From NCBI RefSeq assembly GCF_003472385.1, contig NZ_QRLV01000008.1, positions 41,580 through 105,579 on the forward strand: 64,000 nucleotides of DNA, given 5' to 3'. Every line of letters starts with the position of its first letter. Position 1 is the stretch's first letter. A program made the position numbers and the translations under genes. This document shows, one piece after another, positions 55,066-64,000 of this stretch. This DNA is from Sutterella sp. AM11-39 (lineage in GTDB: Bacteria; Pseudomonadota; Gammaproteobacteria; Burkholderiales; Burkholderiaceae_F). The notes beneath the pieces were generated by a model. It made no database searches. It was not told the origin of the DNA and saw only the letters and a list, made by a program, of their open reading frames with translations.

Positions 55066-57903
55066 ATGAGCAATACGAAAGAACTCGCCAAGAGCTTTGA
55101 ACCCGCCGGCATTGAAGAACGCTGGTATCCCGTCTGGGAACAGCGCGGTTATTTCGACGCGGGGCTTGATCCTTCCAAGCCCTCGTTCAGCATCCAGTTG
55201 CCCCCGCCCAACATCACGGGCATTCTTCACATGGGGCACGCCTTCAACCAGACCGTCATGGATTCGCTCACGCGCTACTACCGAATGTCGGGCTACAACA
55301 CGATGTGGCTGCCCGGTACCGACCACGCAGGCATTGCCACGCAGATCGTGGTGGAACGTCTGTTGCAGAAGGAAGGCAAAGACAAGCGCGACATCGGCCG
55401 CGACGCATTCGTCGAACGTATCTGGGAGTGGCAAAAGTTCTCCGGCGGCACGATTCTCAATCAGATGCGCCGCCTGGGCGACAGTCTCGACTGGAAGCGT
55501 CTGTACTTCACGATGAACGACAAGCTTTCGGCCGTCGTTCGCGAAACGTTCGTCCAACTCTACAACGAAGGTCTCATCTACAAGGGCCTTCGTCTGGTCA
55601 ACTGGGACCCGAAACTGCAGTCGGCTGTCTCCGATCTTGAAGTCGAAAGCGAAGAAGAAAACGGCCACATGTGGGAAATCCGCTACCCGGCCGTGGATGG
55701 TTCCGAAGGCGTCGTGGTTGCCACTACCCGTCCGGAAACACTCTTCGGCGATCAGGCCGTTGCTGTTCACCCCGACGACGAACGCTACAAGCACCTGGTG
55801 GGCAAGATGCTCAAGCTGCCGCTCACCGACCGCGAAATTCCCGTCATCGCCGACGAGTATGTCGACAAGGATTTCGGTTCGGGCTGCGTGAAGATCACGC
55901 CGGCTCACGACTTTAACGACTTTGAAGTCGGCAAGCGTCACAACCTCGAAATGCTGAGCGTTCTCGACAAGACCGCTCACATGAATGAAAACTGCCCGGC
56001 CAAGTACCGCGGCATGGATCGCTACGAATGCCGCAAGGCCGCCGTGGAAGACCTCAAAGCGCTCGGCCTTCTGGTCAACATCAAGGCGCACAAGCACATG
56101 GTGCCGCGCGTGTCCCGCACGGGCGAAATCGTCGAACCGATGCTCTCGGAACAGTGGTACATGGCCATGAGTAAGCCGGCCGGCGAAGGCACCCGCTATC
56201 CGGGCAAGTCCATCGCCGAGGTCGGTCTCGAAGCCGTTGAATCGGGCGAAGTCAACATTTTCCCGAAAGAATGGCAGGGTGTTTACCGTCAGTGGCTGGA
56301 AAACATCCAGGATTGGTGCATTTCGCGTCAGCTCTGGTGGGGCCACCGCATCCCGGCCTGGTACGACGAAGCGGGCAACGTCTATGTCGCCCGCAACGAA
56401 GATGAAGCTCAACAGCAGGCAGGCGAAGGCGTCAAGCTCACGCAGGACGACGATGTGCTCGATACGTGGTTCTCGTCTGCCATGGTGCCCTTCTCCACGA
56501 TCGGCTGGCCCAACCCGCAAGGCGATGAAAAGACGGCGTTTGACCTTTATCTGCCCTCTTCCGTACTGGTGACCGGCTACGACATCATCTTCTTCTGGGT
56601 CGCCCGCATGGTCATGATGACCAAGCACTTCACCGGCCGCGTCTCCTTCAAGAACGTGTACATCCACGGTCTGGTGCGCGACGCCGAAGGCAAGAAGATG
56701 AGCAAGAGCGAAGGCAACACGCTCGATCCGCTCGACATCATCGAAGGCATTGATCTCGAATCACTCGTGGCAAAGAACACTCGCGGTCTGCGTCAGCCCG
56801 AAAAGGCCCCGATGGTGGAAGCCAAGACACGCAAGAACTATCCCGACGGCATCGCCGCGCACGGCGCCGACGCACTGCGCTTTACGATGGCCGCCTACGC
56901 CACGCTCGGCCGCAACGTCAACTTCGACATCAAACGCTGCGAAGGCTACCGCAATTTCTGCAACAAGCTCTGGAACGCCACGCGCTTCGTGCTGATGAAC
57001 ATTGAAGGCAAGGACTGCGGTCTGGGTGCCGACGCCGGCAAGCCGATGAATCTTTCGATCGTCGACCGCTGGATTCTCGACGAATACAACCGCACGGTCG
57101 ATGCGGTGCACAAGGGTTTTGCCGAGTACCGTCTCGACAACGTCGCCAACGCCATTTACAGCTTCGTCTGGAACGAGTTCTGCGACTGGTATCTGGAACT
57201 TGCCAAGGTTCAGATCAACGGCAGCGACGAGGCCGCAGCACGCGCCACGCGTCATACTCTGGCCACGGTGCTCGAAAGCGTTCTGCGTCTGGCTCACCCG
57301 ATCATTCCGTTCATCACCGAAGAACTTTGGCAGAAGGTGTCGGTTGCGGCAGGCGTGCGCGGCGAAGACGAAGAAACGAGCGTCATGATCGCCCCGTACC
57401 CGCAGTTTGACGCGGCTCAGCTCGACGAAGAAGCCCGAGCCAAGACCGCGCTCGTCAAGCAGATGATCGACGCCGTTCGCAATCTCCGCGGAGAAATGAA
57501 GCTTGCTCCGTCCGTTCGCGTGCCGCTTCTCGTCGAAGGCGACGAACAGACCATTGAGGCTATCGGTCCCTACATTGCCTTCCTCGGTCGTCTGTCGGGT
57601 GTCGAACACGTCGCCTCGATCGACAAGGCCAACGAAGGCTCGATCGCTCCGGTGGCCATCGTGCGCGACTTCAAGTTGATGCTCAAGGTTGAAATTGATG
57701 TGGCCGCTGAACGCGTCCGCCTCACCAAGGAAATCGAACGCGTCGACGGCGAAATCGCCAAGTGCAACGCCAAGCTCGGCAACGAACGCTTCGTTGCGCG
57801 CGCTCCGGCTGCCGTTGTGGAACAGGAACGCACGCGTCTGGCCAACTTCACCGATTTGGCCTCGAAGCTGCGCGAACAGCTCGCCAAGCTGCCGACGGCC
57901 TAA
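55066..57903 (+). CDS. valS: Valyl-tRNA synthetase
   Basis: Charges tRNA-Val. 945 residues from ATG 55066 ([30 protein letters not shown]), the normal start. Signature HMGH at 55-58 within [13 protein letters not shown], the editing domain ([23 protein letters not shown]), the KMSKS loop at 544-548, and the C-terminal coiled-coil arm ([40 protein letters not shown]). No clear Shine-Dalgarno. The frame is open upstream to 54940 but without homology. Confidence 0.97.
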   Translation: MSNTKELAKSFEPAGIEERWYPVWEQRGYFDAGLDPSKPSFSIQLPPPNITGILHMGHAFNQTVMDSLTRYYRMSGYNTMWLPGTDHAGIATQIVVERLLQKEGKDKRDIGRDAFVERIWEWQKFSGGTILNQMRRLGDSLDWKRLYFTMNDKLSAVVRETFVQLYNEGLIYKGLRLVNWDPKLQSAVSDLEVESEEENGHMWEIRYPAVDGSEGVVVATTRPETLFGDQAVAVHPDDERYKHLVGKMLKLPLTDREIPVIADEYVDKDFGSGCVKITPAHDFNDFEVGKRHNLEMLSVLDKTAHMNENCPAKYRGMDRYECRKAAVEDLKALGLLVNIKAHKHMVPRVSRTGEIVEPMLSEQWYMAMSKPAGEGTRYPGKSIAEVGLEAVESGEVNIFPKEWQGVYRQWLENIQDWCISRQLWWGHRIPAWYDEAGNVYVARNEDEAQQQAGEGVKLTQDDDVLDTWFSSAMVPFSTIGWPNPQGDEKTAFDLYLPSSVLVTGYDIIFFWVARMVMMTKHFTGRVSFKNVYIHGLVRDAEGKKMSKSEGNTLDPLDIIEGIDLESLVAKNTRGLRQPEKAPMVEAKTRKNYPDGIAAHGADALRFTMAAYATLGRNVNFDIKRCEGYRNFCNKLWNATRFVLMNIEGKDCGLGADAGKPMNLSIVDRWILDEYNRTVDAVHKGFAEYRLDNVANAIYSFVWNEFCDWYLELAKVQINGSDEAAARATRHTLATVLESVLRLAHPIIPFITEELWQKVSVAAGVRGEDEETSVMIAPYPQFDAAQLDEEARAKTALVKQMIDAVRNLRGEMKLAPSVRVPLLVEGDEQTIEAIGPYIAFLGRLSGVEHVASIDKANEGSIAPVAIVRDFKLMLKVEIDVAAERVRLTKEIERVDGEIAKCNAKLGNERFVARAPAAVVEQERTRLANFTDLASKLREQLAKLPTA

Positions 57904-57922
57904 CGCCAGACCGACACGCACT

Positions 57923-58723
57923 GTGACCACTCGTCTTCCCGTCCCGGAGGTCGTCCGAACCCAGGAAAACACCCTGGGCGGGATTCTGGTGGTCACTCAG
58001 CCCGGGTACGGACCTGAGGAATACTCGTCCGCGCGCCGGGCTTTTTTGTTTGACAAAAGCGTGGATCGAGGCCCTGTTTTAAACCGATTCGGCGACTGGT
58101 TTGAACTGTGGGGCATTGATGTCAAACGCGTTCGCGGCACCGAAGGCGCCTTCGAGCGAAGTTTCTTTACGCTCGAATGGCCCGAGGTTCCCGTTTCCGG
58201 TCACGGTCCTCAAACCGTCCCCCGCATTGCTGAGCACGTCTTTGCGCTGCGCGATGTCATTCTGCAGCGACGCCCGCGACTTGTTATCTTTCTTTCCTGC
58301 TACCTGTGGCAGGCAGTCAACCAGCCCTCGAGTCTTGCGGCTCTCTCGGACGCGTGCGGCTCTCCGCTCGATCATGGCCGACGCATCACCACCGAACGAT
58401 TGGCCGCCTACGTGCAGAAGTGGTCGAAGCTGCAGATGCTCGCGTTGCCGCAGCCATCGAAAAACACCACGGAGAAATGCGTGCGCGCCATGGCTCAGGG
58501 CGTGCGTCAGGCGCTCGAAGCCTGCGCCTCGCAGCCCGAGAGCGTACAAGATCCCTTAATGCAGTCGGCGCTTGATTTTCTCTACCTTGATCGCGACAAA
58601 ACCATTCGTCTGATGGCCGCCGGCCTGCACATTCAAAAGGAACGCGCCGCCGCAATTTTCGAAGCGCTGGAAAACCGCGTCTGGATTCAGGACGGCGTCT
58701 CGGGCCCAAAACTCAAGCGTTAA
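57923..58723 (+). CDS. Unrecognised two-domain protein (possible UDG-like fold plus FtsK-gamma-like C-terminus)
   Basis: 266 residues from GTG 57923, 19 bases after valS. No named family recognised. The N-terminal ~190 residues have the order of a divergent uracil-DNA-glycosylase fold: GGILVVTQPGYGPEEYSS, a PVLNRFGDWFELWGIDV segment, a hydrophobic strand RPRLVIFLSCYLWQAV, and LALPQPSKNTTEKC where UDGs have a HPS-containing motif. The C-terminal ~60 residues (DPLMQSALDFL, TIRLMAAGLHI, ERAAAIFEALE) follow the pattern of the FtsK gamma winged helix (DPL..A..F, I..L.I...RAA..IE..E). Both assignments are by-eye and unproven. It converges on the lysP-like gene only 6 bases away. Confidence 0.6.
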   Translation: MTTRLPVPEVVRTQENTLGGILVVTQPGYGPEEYSSARRAFLFDKSVDRGPVLNRFGDWFELWGIDVKRVRGTEGAFERSFFTLEWPEVPVSGHGPQTVPRIAEHVFALRDVILQRRPRLVIFLSCYLWQAVNQPSSLAALSDACGSPLDHGRRITTERLAAYVQKWSKLQMLALPQPSKNTTEKCVRAMAQGVRQALEACASQPESVQDPLMQSALDFLYLDRDKTIRLMAAGLHIQKERAAAIFEALENRVWIQDGVSGPKLKR

Positions 58724-58729
58724 TTTTTT

Positions 58730-60214
58730 CTATCGCCGAGCCTTCAATTCGGCAAATCGGGCTGAGAATTCCATGTCCTCATAACGCACGAAACGATCTT
58801 TGGGATGCGTAAGCCGATAGCCGAGCCAGATGCCGACAAAGATCAGAATTCCGATGTAGGTGGCAAGAACTCCGAGCCAATCACCGTTGAATACGGCTTC
58901 GGTGTTTTGCCCCAGCGCTACGACCAAGCACACCGCAAATGCATAGAGCGTGCCCAGCGGAAACACGGGCGATCGGTATGGCAGCAGACTCAGATCGTAG
59001 CCTTGTTTTTGCATGCCGCGACGAAAACGCCAGTGACTCAAGCCGATACCCAGCCAGCACATGAAGCCGCCCATGCCCGTGGTGTTGAGCAGCCACACGT
59101 AGACGCTCTGCGTCTGCAGGAAGGTCGTAAGAAAACACAGGGCCGAAAGAGCCGTTACTGCATAGAGCGCATTGCGCGGCACACCGGAGGCGGAAACCTT
59201 GGCAAACGTGCTCGGCAGGCGTCCTTCCTGAGCAAGCGTGTGCACCAGACGCGTAGCGGCGTACATGCCGGAGTTTCCTGCGGAAAGCACCGTCGTGAGC
59301 ACCACGACATTCATCAGCGCTGCAGCCCATGGAAAGCCCGCGTTTTCAAAAACAAGCGTAAAAGGACTGAGTGCGATGTCGGCAAGATCATTTTCGAGCA
59401 GACGCGGATCGTTGTGCGGAATCAGCAGACCTATCACAACGATGCTCAGCACGTAGAAGAGAATGATGCGCCAGAAGATCGTACGAATGGCGGCCGGAAT
59501 CGTTCGGTCCGGATCCTTCGATTCGCCTGCGGCCACCCCTACGAGCTCAGTACCCTGAAAGGAATAGCCGACTACCATCGCCACACCCAGAAATGCGGCA
59601 AATCCGCCGACAAAACTTCCTTCGCCGTTCAGGTTCCAGTTTTTAAGCCCCACGGCGTCATGGCCGGGCAGAACGCCGGCAGCCAACATAAAGCCCGTGA
59701 TAATGAAGGCGATGACGGCGCAAACCTTTACAGAAGCAAACCAAAACTCCGCCTCGCCGAAGCTTTTGGCAGAAAAGAAGTTGATGCAGAACATCACGCC
59801 CAGAAACAAAGCGCTCCAGATCCATCCGGGGACATCGGCAAACCAGTACTGCATGATGATCTGCGCGGCCACCAGATCCACAGCCACTGCGATCGCCCAG
59901 TTGTAGCTGTAGTTGATGCCCATCGCCAGACCGAAGCCCTTGTCGACGTACTTTTCTCCGTAAACAGCAAAGGAACCCGAAACCGGCTCAAAAGCCGATA
60001 GTTCCGCCAAGGCAGTCATCAGGAAGTAGACCATCACGCCGATCAGAGCATAAGCGAGCAGTGCTCCGGAGGGACCGGCCTGAGACACGGGGGCGCCGGA
60101 GGCCAGAAAAAGTCCCGTTCCGATGGAACCGCCGAGCGAAAGCATGACGAGGTGCCGAATCGAAAGCGTGCGCTTTAATCCGGTTTGAGTGTGTGCTTGG
60201 CGGCTCGACTGCAT
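58730..60214 (-). CDS. lysP: APC-family amino-acid permease, LysP-like
   Basis: 494-residue inner-membrane transporter with 12 helices. The N-terminal half is very close in pattern to the lysine permease LysP: LSIRHLVMLSLGGSIGTGLFLASGAPVSQAGPSGALLAYALIGVMVYFLMTALAELSAF, PVSGSFAVYGEKYVDKGFG, NWAIAVAVDLVAAQIIMQYWFADVPGWIWSALFLGVMF. FQGTELVGVAAGESKDP is the conserved TM6 loop. AAGGAG precedes the ATG. No lysine riboswitch was recognised upstream. Substrate lysine is inferred from family resemblance. Confidence 0.88.
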   Translation of the reverse strand: MQSSRQAHTQTGLKRTLSIRHLVMLSLGGSIGTGLFLASGAPVSQAGPSGALLAYALIGVMVYFLMTALAELSAFEPVSGSFAVYGEKYVDKGFGLAMGINYSYNWAIAVAVDLVAAQIIMQYWFADVPGWIWSALFLGVMFCINFFSAKSFGEAEFWFASVKVCAVIAFIITGFMLAAGVLPGHDAVGLKNWNLNGEGSFVGGFAAFLGVAMVVGYSFQGTELVGVAAGESKDPDRTIPAAIRTIFWRIILFYVLSIVVIGLLIPHNDPRLLENDLADIALSPFTLVFENAGFPWAAALMNVVVLTTVLSAGNSGMYAATRLVHTLAQEGRLPSTFAKVSASGVPRNALYAVTALSALCFLTTFLQTQSVYVWLLNTTGMGGFMCWLGIGLSHWRFRRGMQKQGYDLSLLPYRSPVFPLGTLYAFAVCLVVALGQNTEAVFNGDWLGVLATYIGILIFVGIWLGYRLTHPKDRFVRYEDMEFSARFAELKARR

Positions 60215-60414
60215 GAACGGAAACTCCTTGGGTATTTTTCCCGCCCAAAGGATACACGGTCAGCTGAGGTATTTAACTCGCTTCCATGCCTGTTTTGCGG
60301 CAATCACAGTCGGAATATTCTGCAAACCATCACAGCCGTCCGCAATCTAACCGTCTGCTGAGAGATGCCGGCAGGTTGGCAGATCGGCGATAGCAGCTTT
60401 GTTTTTTGGGGACG

Positions 60415-60451
60415 CAAAAAAGGCGTCCGGGGACAATCCAAGACGCCTTTT
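60415..60451 (-). terminator. Intrinsic terminator downstream of htpX
   Basis: On the minus strand AAAGGCGTC pairs with GGACGCCTTT around a loop of about 13 bases, followed by TTTTGCG, with T's shared by the stem and tail. Confidence 0.78.
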
Positions 60452-60494
60452 GCTGTTCAACGGTCCGCCGCAGCGAACTGCTTGATGAAAGATA

Positions 60495-61382
60495 TCAGCG
60501 GCCGTTGCGCAGAGCTGCGATGCGATCCTCGATGGAAGGATGCGAGGCAAAGAGGCTGCCGATGCCGCCCGAGATACCGAAGCCCTTGACGGCTGCAGGC
60601 AGTTCTGCAGGCTGCATGGTGCCCAGTCGCTGCAGAGCGCTGATCATGGGTTCGGGGCTGTTCATTACCTGGGCAGCGCCAGCATCGGCACGGAATTCAC
60701 GGTAGCGGCTGAAAGCAGCCACGATGATGCCGGCCAGCAGACCGAAGGCAATGTCGAGCACGATGCTCGTCACGTAGTAGCCGATGCCGGGGGCGTCGTC
60801 TTCGTTGCGCAGAATCTGACGGTCAACAACCCAGCCAATCAGGCGGGACAGGAAGACCACAAACGTATTGGTCACACCCTGAACCAATGTCATGGTGACC
60901 ATGTCACCATTGGCAACGTGGCTCATTTCGTGGGCCAGAACGGCTTCCACTTCCTTCTGATTCATCATGCTCAGAAGCCCGGTGGAGACAGCCACCAGAG
61001 AACTGTTCTTGGAGGCGCCCGTCGCAAAAGCGTTGGGTTCACCTTCGTAGATGCCGACTTCAGGCATCTGCAGACCAAGCTTGTCGGCCTGAGAGCGAAC
61101 CACACCAACGAGCCACTGTTCCAGACCGGGAGAAGGATTATCCGTATTGATCAGCTGCACTCCCATGGTCATCTTGGCCATGGACTTGCTCATGAAAAGC
61201 GAAATGATCGAACCGGCAAAGCCCACCACCAGGGCGAACACAAAAAGTGCGCCCACATTAAGACTCTTTCCGGCCATTTGACCGAAATTGATGCCCGTGA
61301 GCATGCTCACGACGGTAAGAACGATGCCGAGCATCACCACCACGGCGATGTTCGTGAGAATCAAAAGCGCAATTCGCTTCAT
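60495..61382 (-). CDS. htpX: Membrane zinc protease HtpX
   Basis: Stress-induced M48 metalloprotease that degrades misfolded membrane proteins with FtsH. 295 residues: two N-terminal helices (5-28 and 41-64), the zinc site HEMSH (His151, Glu152, His155) in [16 protein letters not shown], two further helices (174-190, 205-228), the third ligand region [11 protein letters not shown], and the typical C-terminus [15 protein letters not shown]. The 279-bp upstream gap has an AAGGAA/TTCCTT inverted repeat, but no clear sigma-32 promoter was identified. Confidence 0.96.
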   Translation of the reverse strand: MKRIALLILTNIAVVVMLGIVLTVVSMLTGINFGQMAGKSLNVGALFVFALVVGFAGSIISLFMSKSMAKMTMGVQLINTDNPSPGLEQWLVGVVRSQADKLGLQMPEVGIYEGEPNAFATGASKNSSLVAVSTGLLSMMNQKEVEAVLAHEMSHVANGDMVTMTLVQGVTNTFVVFLSRLIGWVVDRQILRNEDDAPGIGYYVTSIVLDIAFGLLAGIIVAAFSRYREFRADAGAAQVMNSPEPMISALQRLGTMQPAELPAAVKGFGISGGIGSLFASHPSIEDRIAALRNGR

Positions 61383-61584
61383 ATGCTTTCTAGTTGACCT
61401 TGAATTTTGACGTATTGTTTACACGGACAACGAATGTTGTCGCGGCTTTACTTGCCCCGAAAGTGTAATAAGGAATGCGAATTTCCTTCGCTTGCAAATG
61501 CTGTTTTTATTAACAAATTGTTTTTGACGCGGTAGTAGTTACCATTAGCTTGGAAAGTCTCTCCGAGCATCTGAGGCCTTGCGG

Positions 61585-61590
61585 TACAAT
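61585..61590 (+). promoter_or_regulatory. -10 box (TACAAT) upstream of darP
   Basis: TACAAT 72 bases before the darP ATG, in the divergent gap with htpX. No good -35 at 16-18 bases. Confidence 0.4.
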
Positions 61591-61661
61591 CCTCGAGATT
61601 TTGACAAAAGCGCAGCGTCCGAAGTAGCCGCGTTTTTCTTCTGAACTAGCTTTTTTTACAC

Positions 61662-62225
61662 ATGAACATTGACGACCGTCTGCAGGACGAGGAATCCGAC
61701 GACATCTACGAAGGCCCGTCCAAATCGCAAAAGAAACGAGAAGCCGAAGCATTGCAGAAACTTGGCGGCGAACTCGCCAAGCTCGCTCCCGACGCCTTTG
61801 AGCGCGTCACCGGTCTGCCCGAAGACATCCGCGACGCGATTTTGGAATACCGTCGCCTAAAGTCCTTCGGTGCCCTGCGCCGTCAAATGCAGCTGATCGG
61901 CAAACTGATGCGTCGCCTCGATTACGATGCCGTGCGCGAGGCCATTGACCGCGCCACAGGCGCAAGTCGTGCCGCCGCTGCCGCTCACCAGCGCGCTGAA
62001 AAACTGCGCGACGCGCTTCTTTCCGACAACGACAAACTAACCGAATACGTCTCTTCGCACCCGGAAGTCGACGTTCAGCAGCTGCGCACTCTGATTCGTC
62101 TGGCACGCAAAGAAAAGGAAGCTGCCAAGCCGCCTAAGTATTTCCGCGAACTCTATCGCTTCCTGCATGCGGCCGAACTCCCGGCTCTGACGCTCGAAAA
62201 GGCAGACGACGAAGAAGTCGCATAA
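61662..62225 (+). CDS. darP: Dual-action ribosomal maturation protein DarP (YjgA, DUF615)
   Basis: Late 50S-subunit assembly factor. 187 residues, highly charged and helical. Family landmarks: PSKSQKKREAEALQKLGGELAKL, VTGLPEDIRDAILEYRRLKSFGALRRQMQLIGKLMRRLDYDAVREAID, and RTLIRLARKEKEAAKPPKYFRELYRFLH. ATG at 61662 lacks a clear Shine-Dalgarno. It is next to a mogA domain gene, a pairing that recurs in betaproteobacteria. Confidence 0.94.
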   Translation: MNIDDRLQDEESDDIYEGPSKSQKKREAEALQKLGGELAKLAPDAFERVTGLPEDIRDAILEYRRLKSFGALRRQMQLIGKLMRRLDYDAVREAIDRATGASRAAAAAHQRAEKLRDALLSDNDKLTEYVSSHPEVDVQQLRTLIRLARKEKEAAKPPKYFRELYRFLHAAELPALTLEKADDEEVA

Positions 62226-62292
62226 TCTCATGCGGCTTTCAGGCCTTTCTCCTGTCCTCCTTTTGCACGACCTGTTTTGAGGAACGATTCAC

Positions 62293-63909
62293 ATGTTGGC
62301 ACAACGCAATTCGGAAAATGAACTGATCTGCGGTCTGATTTCCATCTCGGACCGCGCTAGCCGCGGCGAGTACGTCGATGAAGGCATTCCCGCGCTCGAA
62401 GCCTGGCTTCACGATGCCATCATCACGCCGGTGCAGTTTCATACCCGTCTGATCGCCGACGATCGCTACACGATTGAAGAAACCATCCGCGAGCTCGTCG
62501 ACCGCGTCGGTTGCGATCTGGTCTTTACCACTGGCGGCACAGGTCCGTCCCGCCGAGACGTAACGCCGGAAGCCACACTTGCCGTGGGCACCCGCGAACT
62601 TCCCGGTTTTGCCGAACAGATGCGCCGCATTTCGCTCAATTTTGTGCCAACCGCCATTTTGTCGCGTCAGGTGGCCGTTTTGCGCGAAACGCCCACGCAC
62701 GCTGCGCTGATCGTAAATCTTCCTGGCCGTCCCAAGTCCATCTCGGAGACGCTCGGCGGCTTTCGAAGCGACGACGGCGAAGTAATCGATGCCGGTATTT
62801 TTGCCTCCATCCCCTACTGCATCGACCTGATCGGCGGTCCGTACATCGAAACCAACCCTGAAATCATCGCCGCGTTCCGTCCTAAAAACGCCGTGCGCAA
62901 ACACGTGTCCGAACAGCCTGCCACACCGCAGGAACCGGCTTCGTCCCCCTCGCAAGAGCAGGCTCAGCCCGCGCAGCGCATTCTGCGACAGGCACCCACG
63001 CGCATTGTCACGCCCGAAACGCATGCCAATCCGAACAATGCCGCCAGTTTTGCCGCTGCGTTTGCTCAACCTCAGCTGCAGCCGCAACAAGTCCAGCAAC
63101 CCCGCGTGCAAAAGGTTCTTCGTCCGCACTCAACGGATACAAACGCCAAACCCGCGATGAGCCCTGAAATGATCGCCCGCCGATCGGTGCAGCACGGCAT
63201 TCCCCTCTTTGCCACCCGCACCCGCACCGCACCTGAACCACTCGAAGTCATCGTGCGCGATCCCGAAGACGGCTCCACGCCCGAATGCACCGTCATCTGG
63301 CTGCACGGGCTCGGTGCCGACGCTCAGGATTTCCTCACCCTGCCGCAACAATTGAGAGAATTCGGAGCTCCTGCCGCCCGTTTCATCTTCCCCAACGCCC
63401 CGGAACGCGAACTGACGGTGCGTCCGGGCTACAAGACGCGCGCATGGTACGACCTGCTCTCAAATGATTTCGGCTCTCAAAATGAAGATCGACAGGGACT
63501 GGCAAAGATGCACCAGCGCATCTCGCAGATCATCAATGAAATCGTTACAAGTGGCCTTCGTGCCGAACGCATCTTCCTGGGCGGGTTTTCGATGGGGGCG
63601 GCCATGTCGCTTTACAGCTCCGTACGACAAGTCCGTACGCTTGCAGGCTGCATCGCGCTTTCAGGCTACTTTCCTGCTGCCGATCTGATCGAAAAGGACA
63701 TCACGCCGGCCGGTCGCGGTACACCTGTCTTCATGGCCCACGGTGCCTTTGACAGCGTGATTCCGTCGGTGCTTGCTGAACACGGTGCCGATCTGCTCGA
63801 AAACACGCTCGACACCCTCATCTGGCGTGAATACAACATCGATCACGAAATCTGCCCGGACGAACTAATGAACGTCGCTCAGTTTATGAGCACGGCTCTG
63901 CAACGTTAA
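62293..63909 (+). CDS. MogA molybdopterin adenylyltransferase fused to a carboxylesterase-type hydrolase
   Basis: 538 residues in one open frame. Residues 10-190 are a MogA/MoaB domain: LISISDRASRGEYVDEGIP, FTTGGTGPSRRDVTPEAT (79-95), LPGRPKSISETLGG. It should adenylate molybdopterin before molybdenum insertion by MoeA. Residues 205-310 are a Pro/Gln/Ala-rich linker. Residues 315-538 are an alpha/beta hydrolase of the YpfH/carboxylesterase type: oxyanion VIWLHGLGADAQDF, nucleophile Ser433 in GGFSMGAA, Asp487 in HGAFDSVIP, His518 in NIDHEI. ATG 62293 has GAGG 10 bases upstream. No stop or frameshift separates the halves. The two activities are not known to be linked. Confidence 0.88.
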   Translation: MLAQRNSENELICGLISISDRASRGEYVDEGIPALEAWLHDAIITPVQFHTRLIADDRYTIEETIRELVDRVGCDLVFTTGGTGPSRRDVTPEATLAVGTRELPGFAEQMRRISLNFVPTAILSRQVAVLRETPTHAALIVNLPGRPKSISETLGGFRSDDGEVIDAGIFASIPYCIDLIGGPYIETNPEIIAAFRPKNAVRKHVSEQPATPQEPASSPSQEQAQPAQRILRQAPTRIVTPETHANPNNAASFAAAFAQPQLQPQQVQQPRVQKVLRPHSTDTNAKPAMSPEMIARRSVQHGIPLFATRTRTAPEPLEVIVRDPEDGSTPECTVIWLHGLGADAQDFLTLPQQLREFGAPAARFIFPNAPERELTVRPGYKTRAWYDLLSNDFGSQNEDRQGLAKMHQRISQIINEIVTSGLRAERIFLGGFSMGAAMSLYSSVRQVRTLAGCIALSGYFPAADLIEKDITPAGRGTPVFMAHGAFDSVIPSVLAEHGADLLENTLDTLIWREYNIDHEICPDELMNVAQFMSTALQR

Positions 63910-63919
63910 CCGACTTCGA

Positions 63920-63948
63920 CAGCGCGAGAACATCGCGCTGTTTTTTTT
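63920..63948 (+). terminator. Intrinsic terminator downstream of the mogA fusion
   Basis: CAGCGCGA pairs perfectly with TCGCGCTG around a 5-base loop, followed by T8. Confidence 0.92.
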
Positions 63949-63953
63949 GAGGC

Positions 63954-63988
63954 TTCGGGCATATCTGTGGGTAGTGGATGTGCCCGAA
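63954..63988. other. 12-bp perfect hairpin at the right edge
   Basis: TTCGGGCATATC pairs with GATGTGCCCGAA (one T-G) around an 11-base loop, just after the terminator. No T-run follows on either strand. It may belong to the leader or end of a gene beyond the window. Confidence 0.45.
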
Positions 63989-64000
63989 TCTTACGCAAAG

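Noticed and set aside
54913..57996. Two long open frames (584 and 411 aa) antisense to valS
   Set aside because: Same reason; valS is complete with HIGH and KMSKS motifs.
60215..60494. Lysine riboswitch in front of the lysP-like gene
   Set aside because: No conserved lysine-riboswitch core seen in the upstream 280 bases, most of which belongs to the htpX terminator region.

Overview
The window looks like a core-chromosome segment of a gut-type betaproteobacterium of the Sutterellaceae (Sutterella/Parasutterella-like). The reasons are beta/gamma-type gene orders (rpsP-rimM-trmD-rplS, dapA-bamC, darP next to a mogA domain, recCBD), moderately high GC, an ESPR-type autotransporter, and a TtrS-like (PhnD-domain) two-component pair. 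The lineage is inferred from proteins read by eye, not from rRNA. I saw no tRNA, rRNA, IS element, prophage or CRISPR array.

Layout: 1-910, 5' part of a UvrD/Rep-type helicase (-). 1185-3824 leuS (+), closed by a bidirectional terminator. 3951-7221 (-): a molybdenum-cofactor operon mobB-moeA-moaD-moaE, continuing into crcB and an LprI-like exported protein. 7440-14300 (-): rpsP, rimM, trmD and rplS, interrupted between trmD and rplS by a 1268-aa autotransporter and a small AP2-like ORF. 14454-21413 (-): ligA, zipA, smc. 21594-27730 (+): dapC-dapD-dapE (succinylase branch of lysine/DAP synthesis), prmB and a YheS-type ABC-F ATPase. 27809-33157 (-): MipA/OmpV porin, response regulator, PhnD-domain sensor kinase, CstA transporter. 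33383-40633 (-): FAH-family hydrolase, pssA, psd, a 73-aa orphan, slyD, DUF805, bamC, dapA, accD. 40901-45185: ZIP transporter (+), Dps (-), AGCS amino-acid symporter (-), a dihydrouridine synthase (+). 45192-54761 (-): recC-recB-recD-ybaK. 55066-58723 (+): valS and an unrecognised two-domain protein. 58730-61382 (-): lysP-like permease and htpX. 61662-63909 (+): darP (yjgA) and a mogA-carboxylesterase fusion.

Functional links: Moco genes appear twice, as the mob/moe/moa operon and as the mogA fusion at the far end. dapC, dapD, dapE and dapA all serve the DAP/lysine route, and a lysine permease is also present. RecBCD is one translationally coupled operon. psd and pssA are consecutive steps of phosphatidylethanolamine synthesis.

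Most notable: (1) the autotransporter promoter has a run of eight G between a consensus -35 and a weak -10, the arrangement of phase-variable promoters; (2) a structured-looking 276-bp gap between rpsP and rimM ends in a strong terminator just before rimM; (3) the MogA-alpha/beta-hydrolase fusion; (4) the protein after valS joins a possible uracil-DNA-glycosylase-like fold to an FtsK-gamma-like C-terminus; (5) a Dps with Cys-rich ends behind an OxyR-like box. All functional calls rest on reading the sequence and family knowledge; no searches were run.
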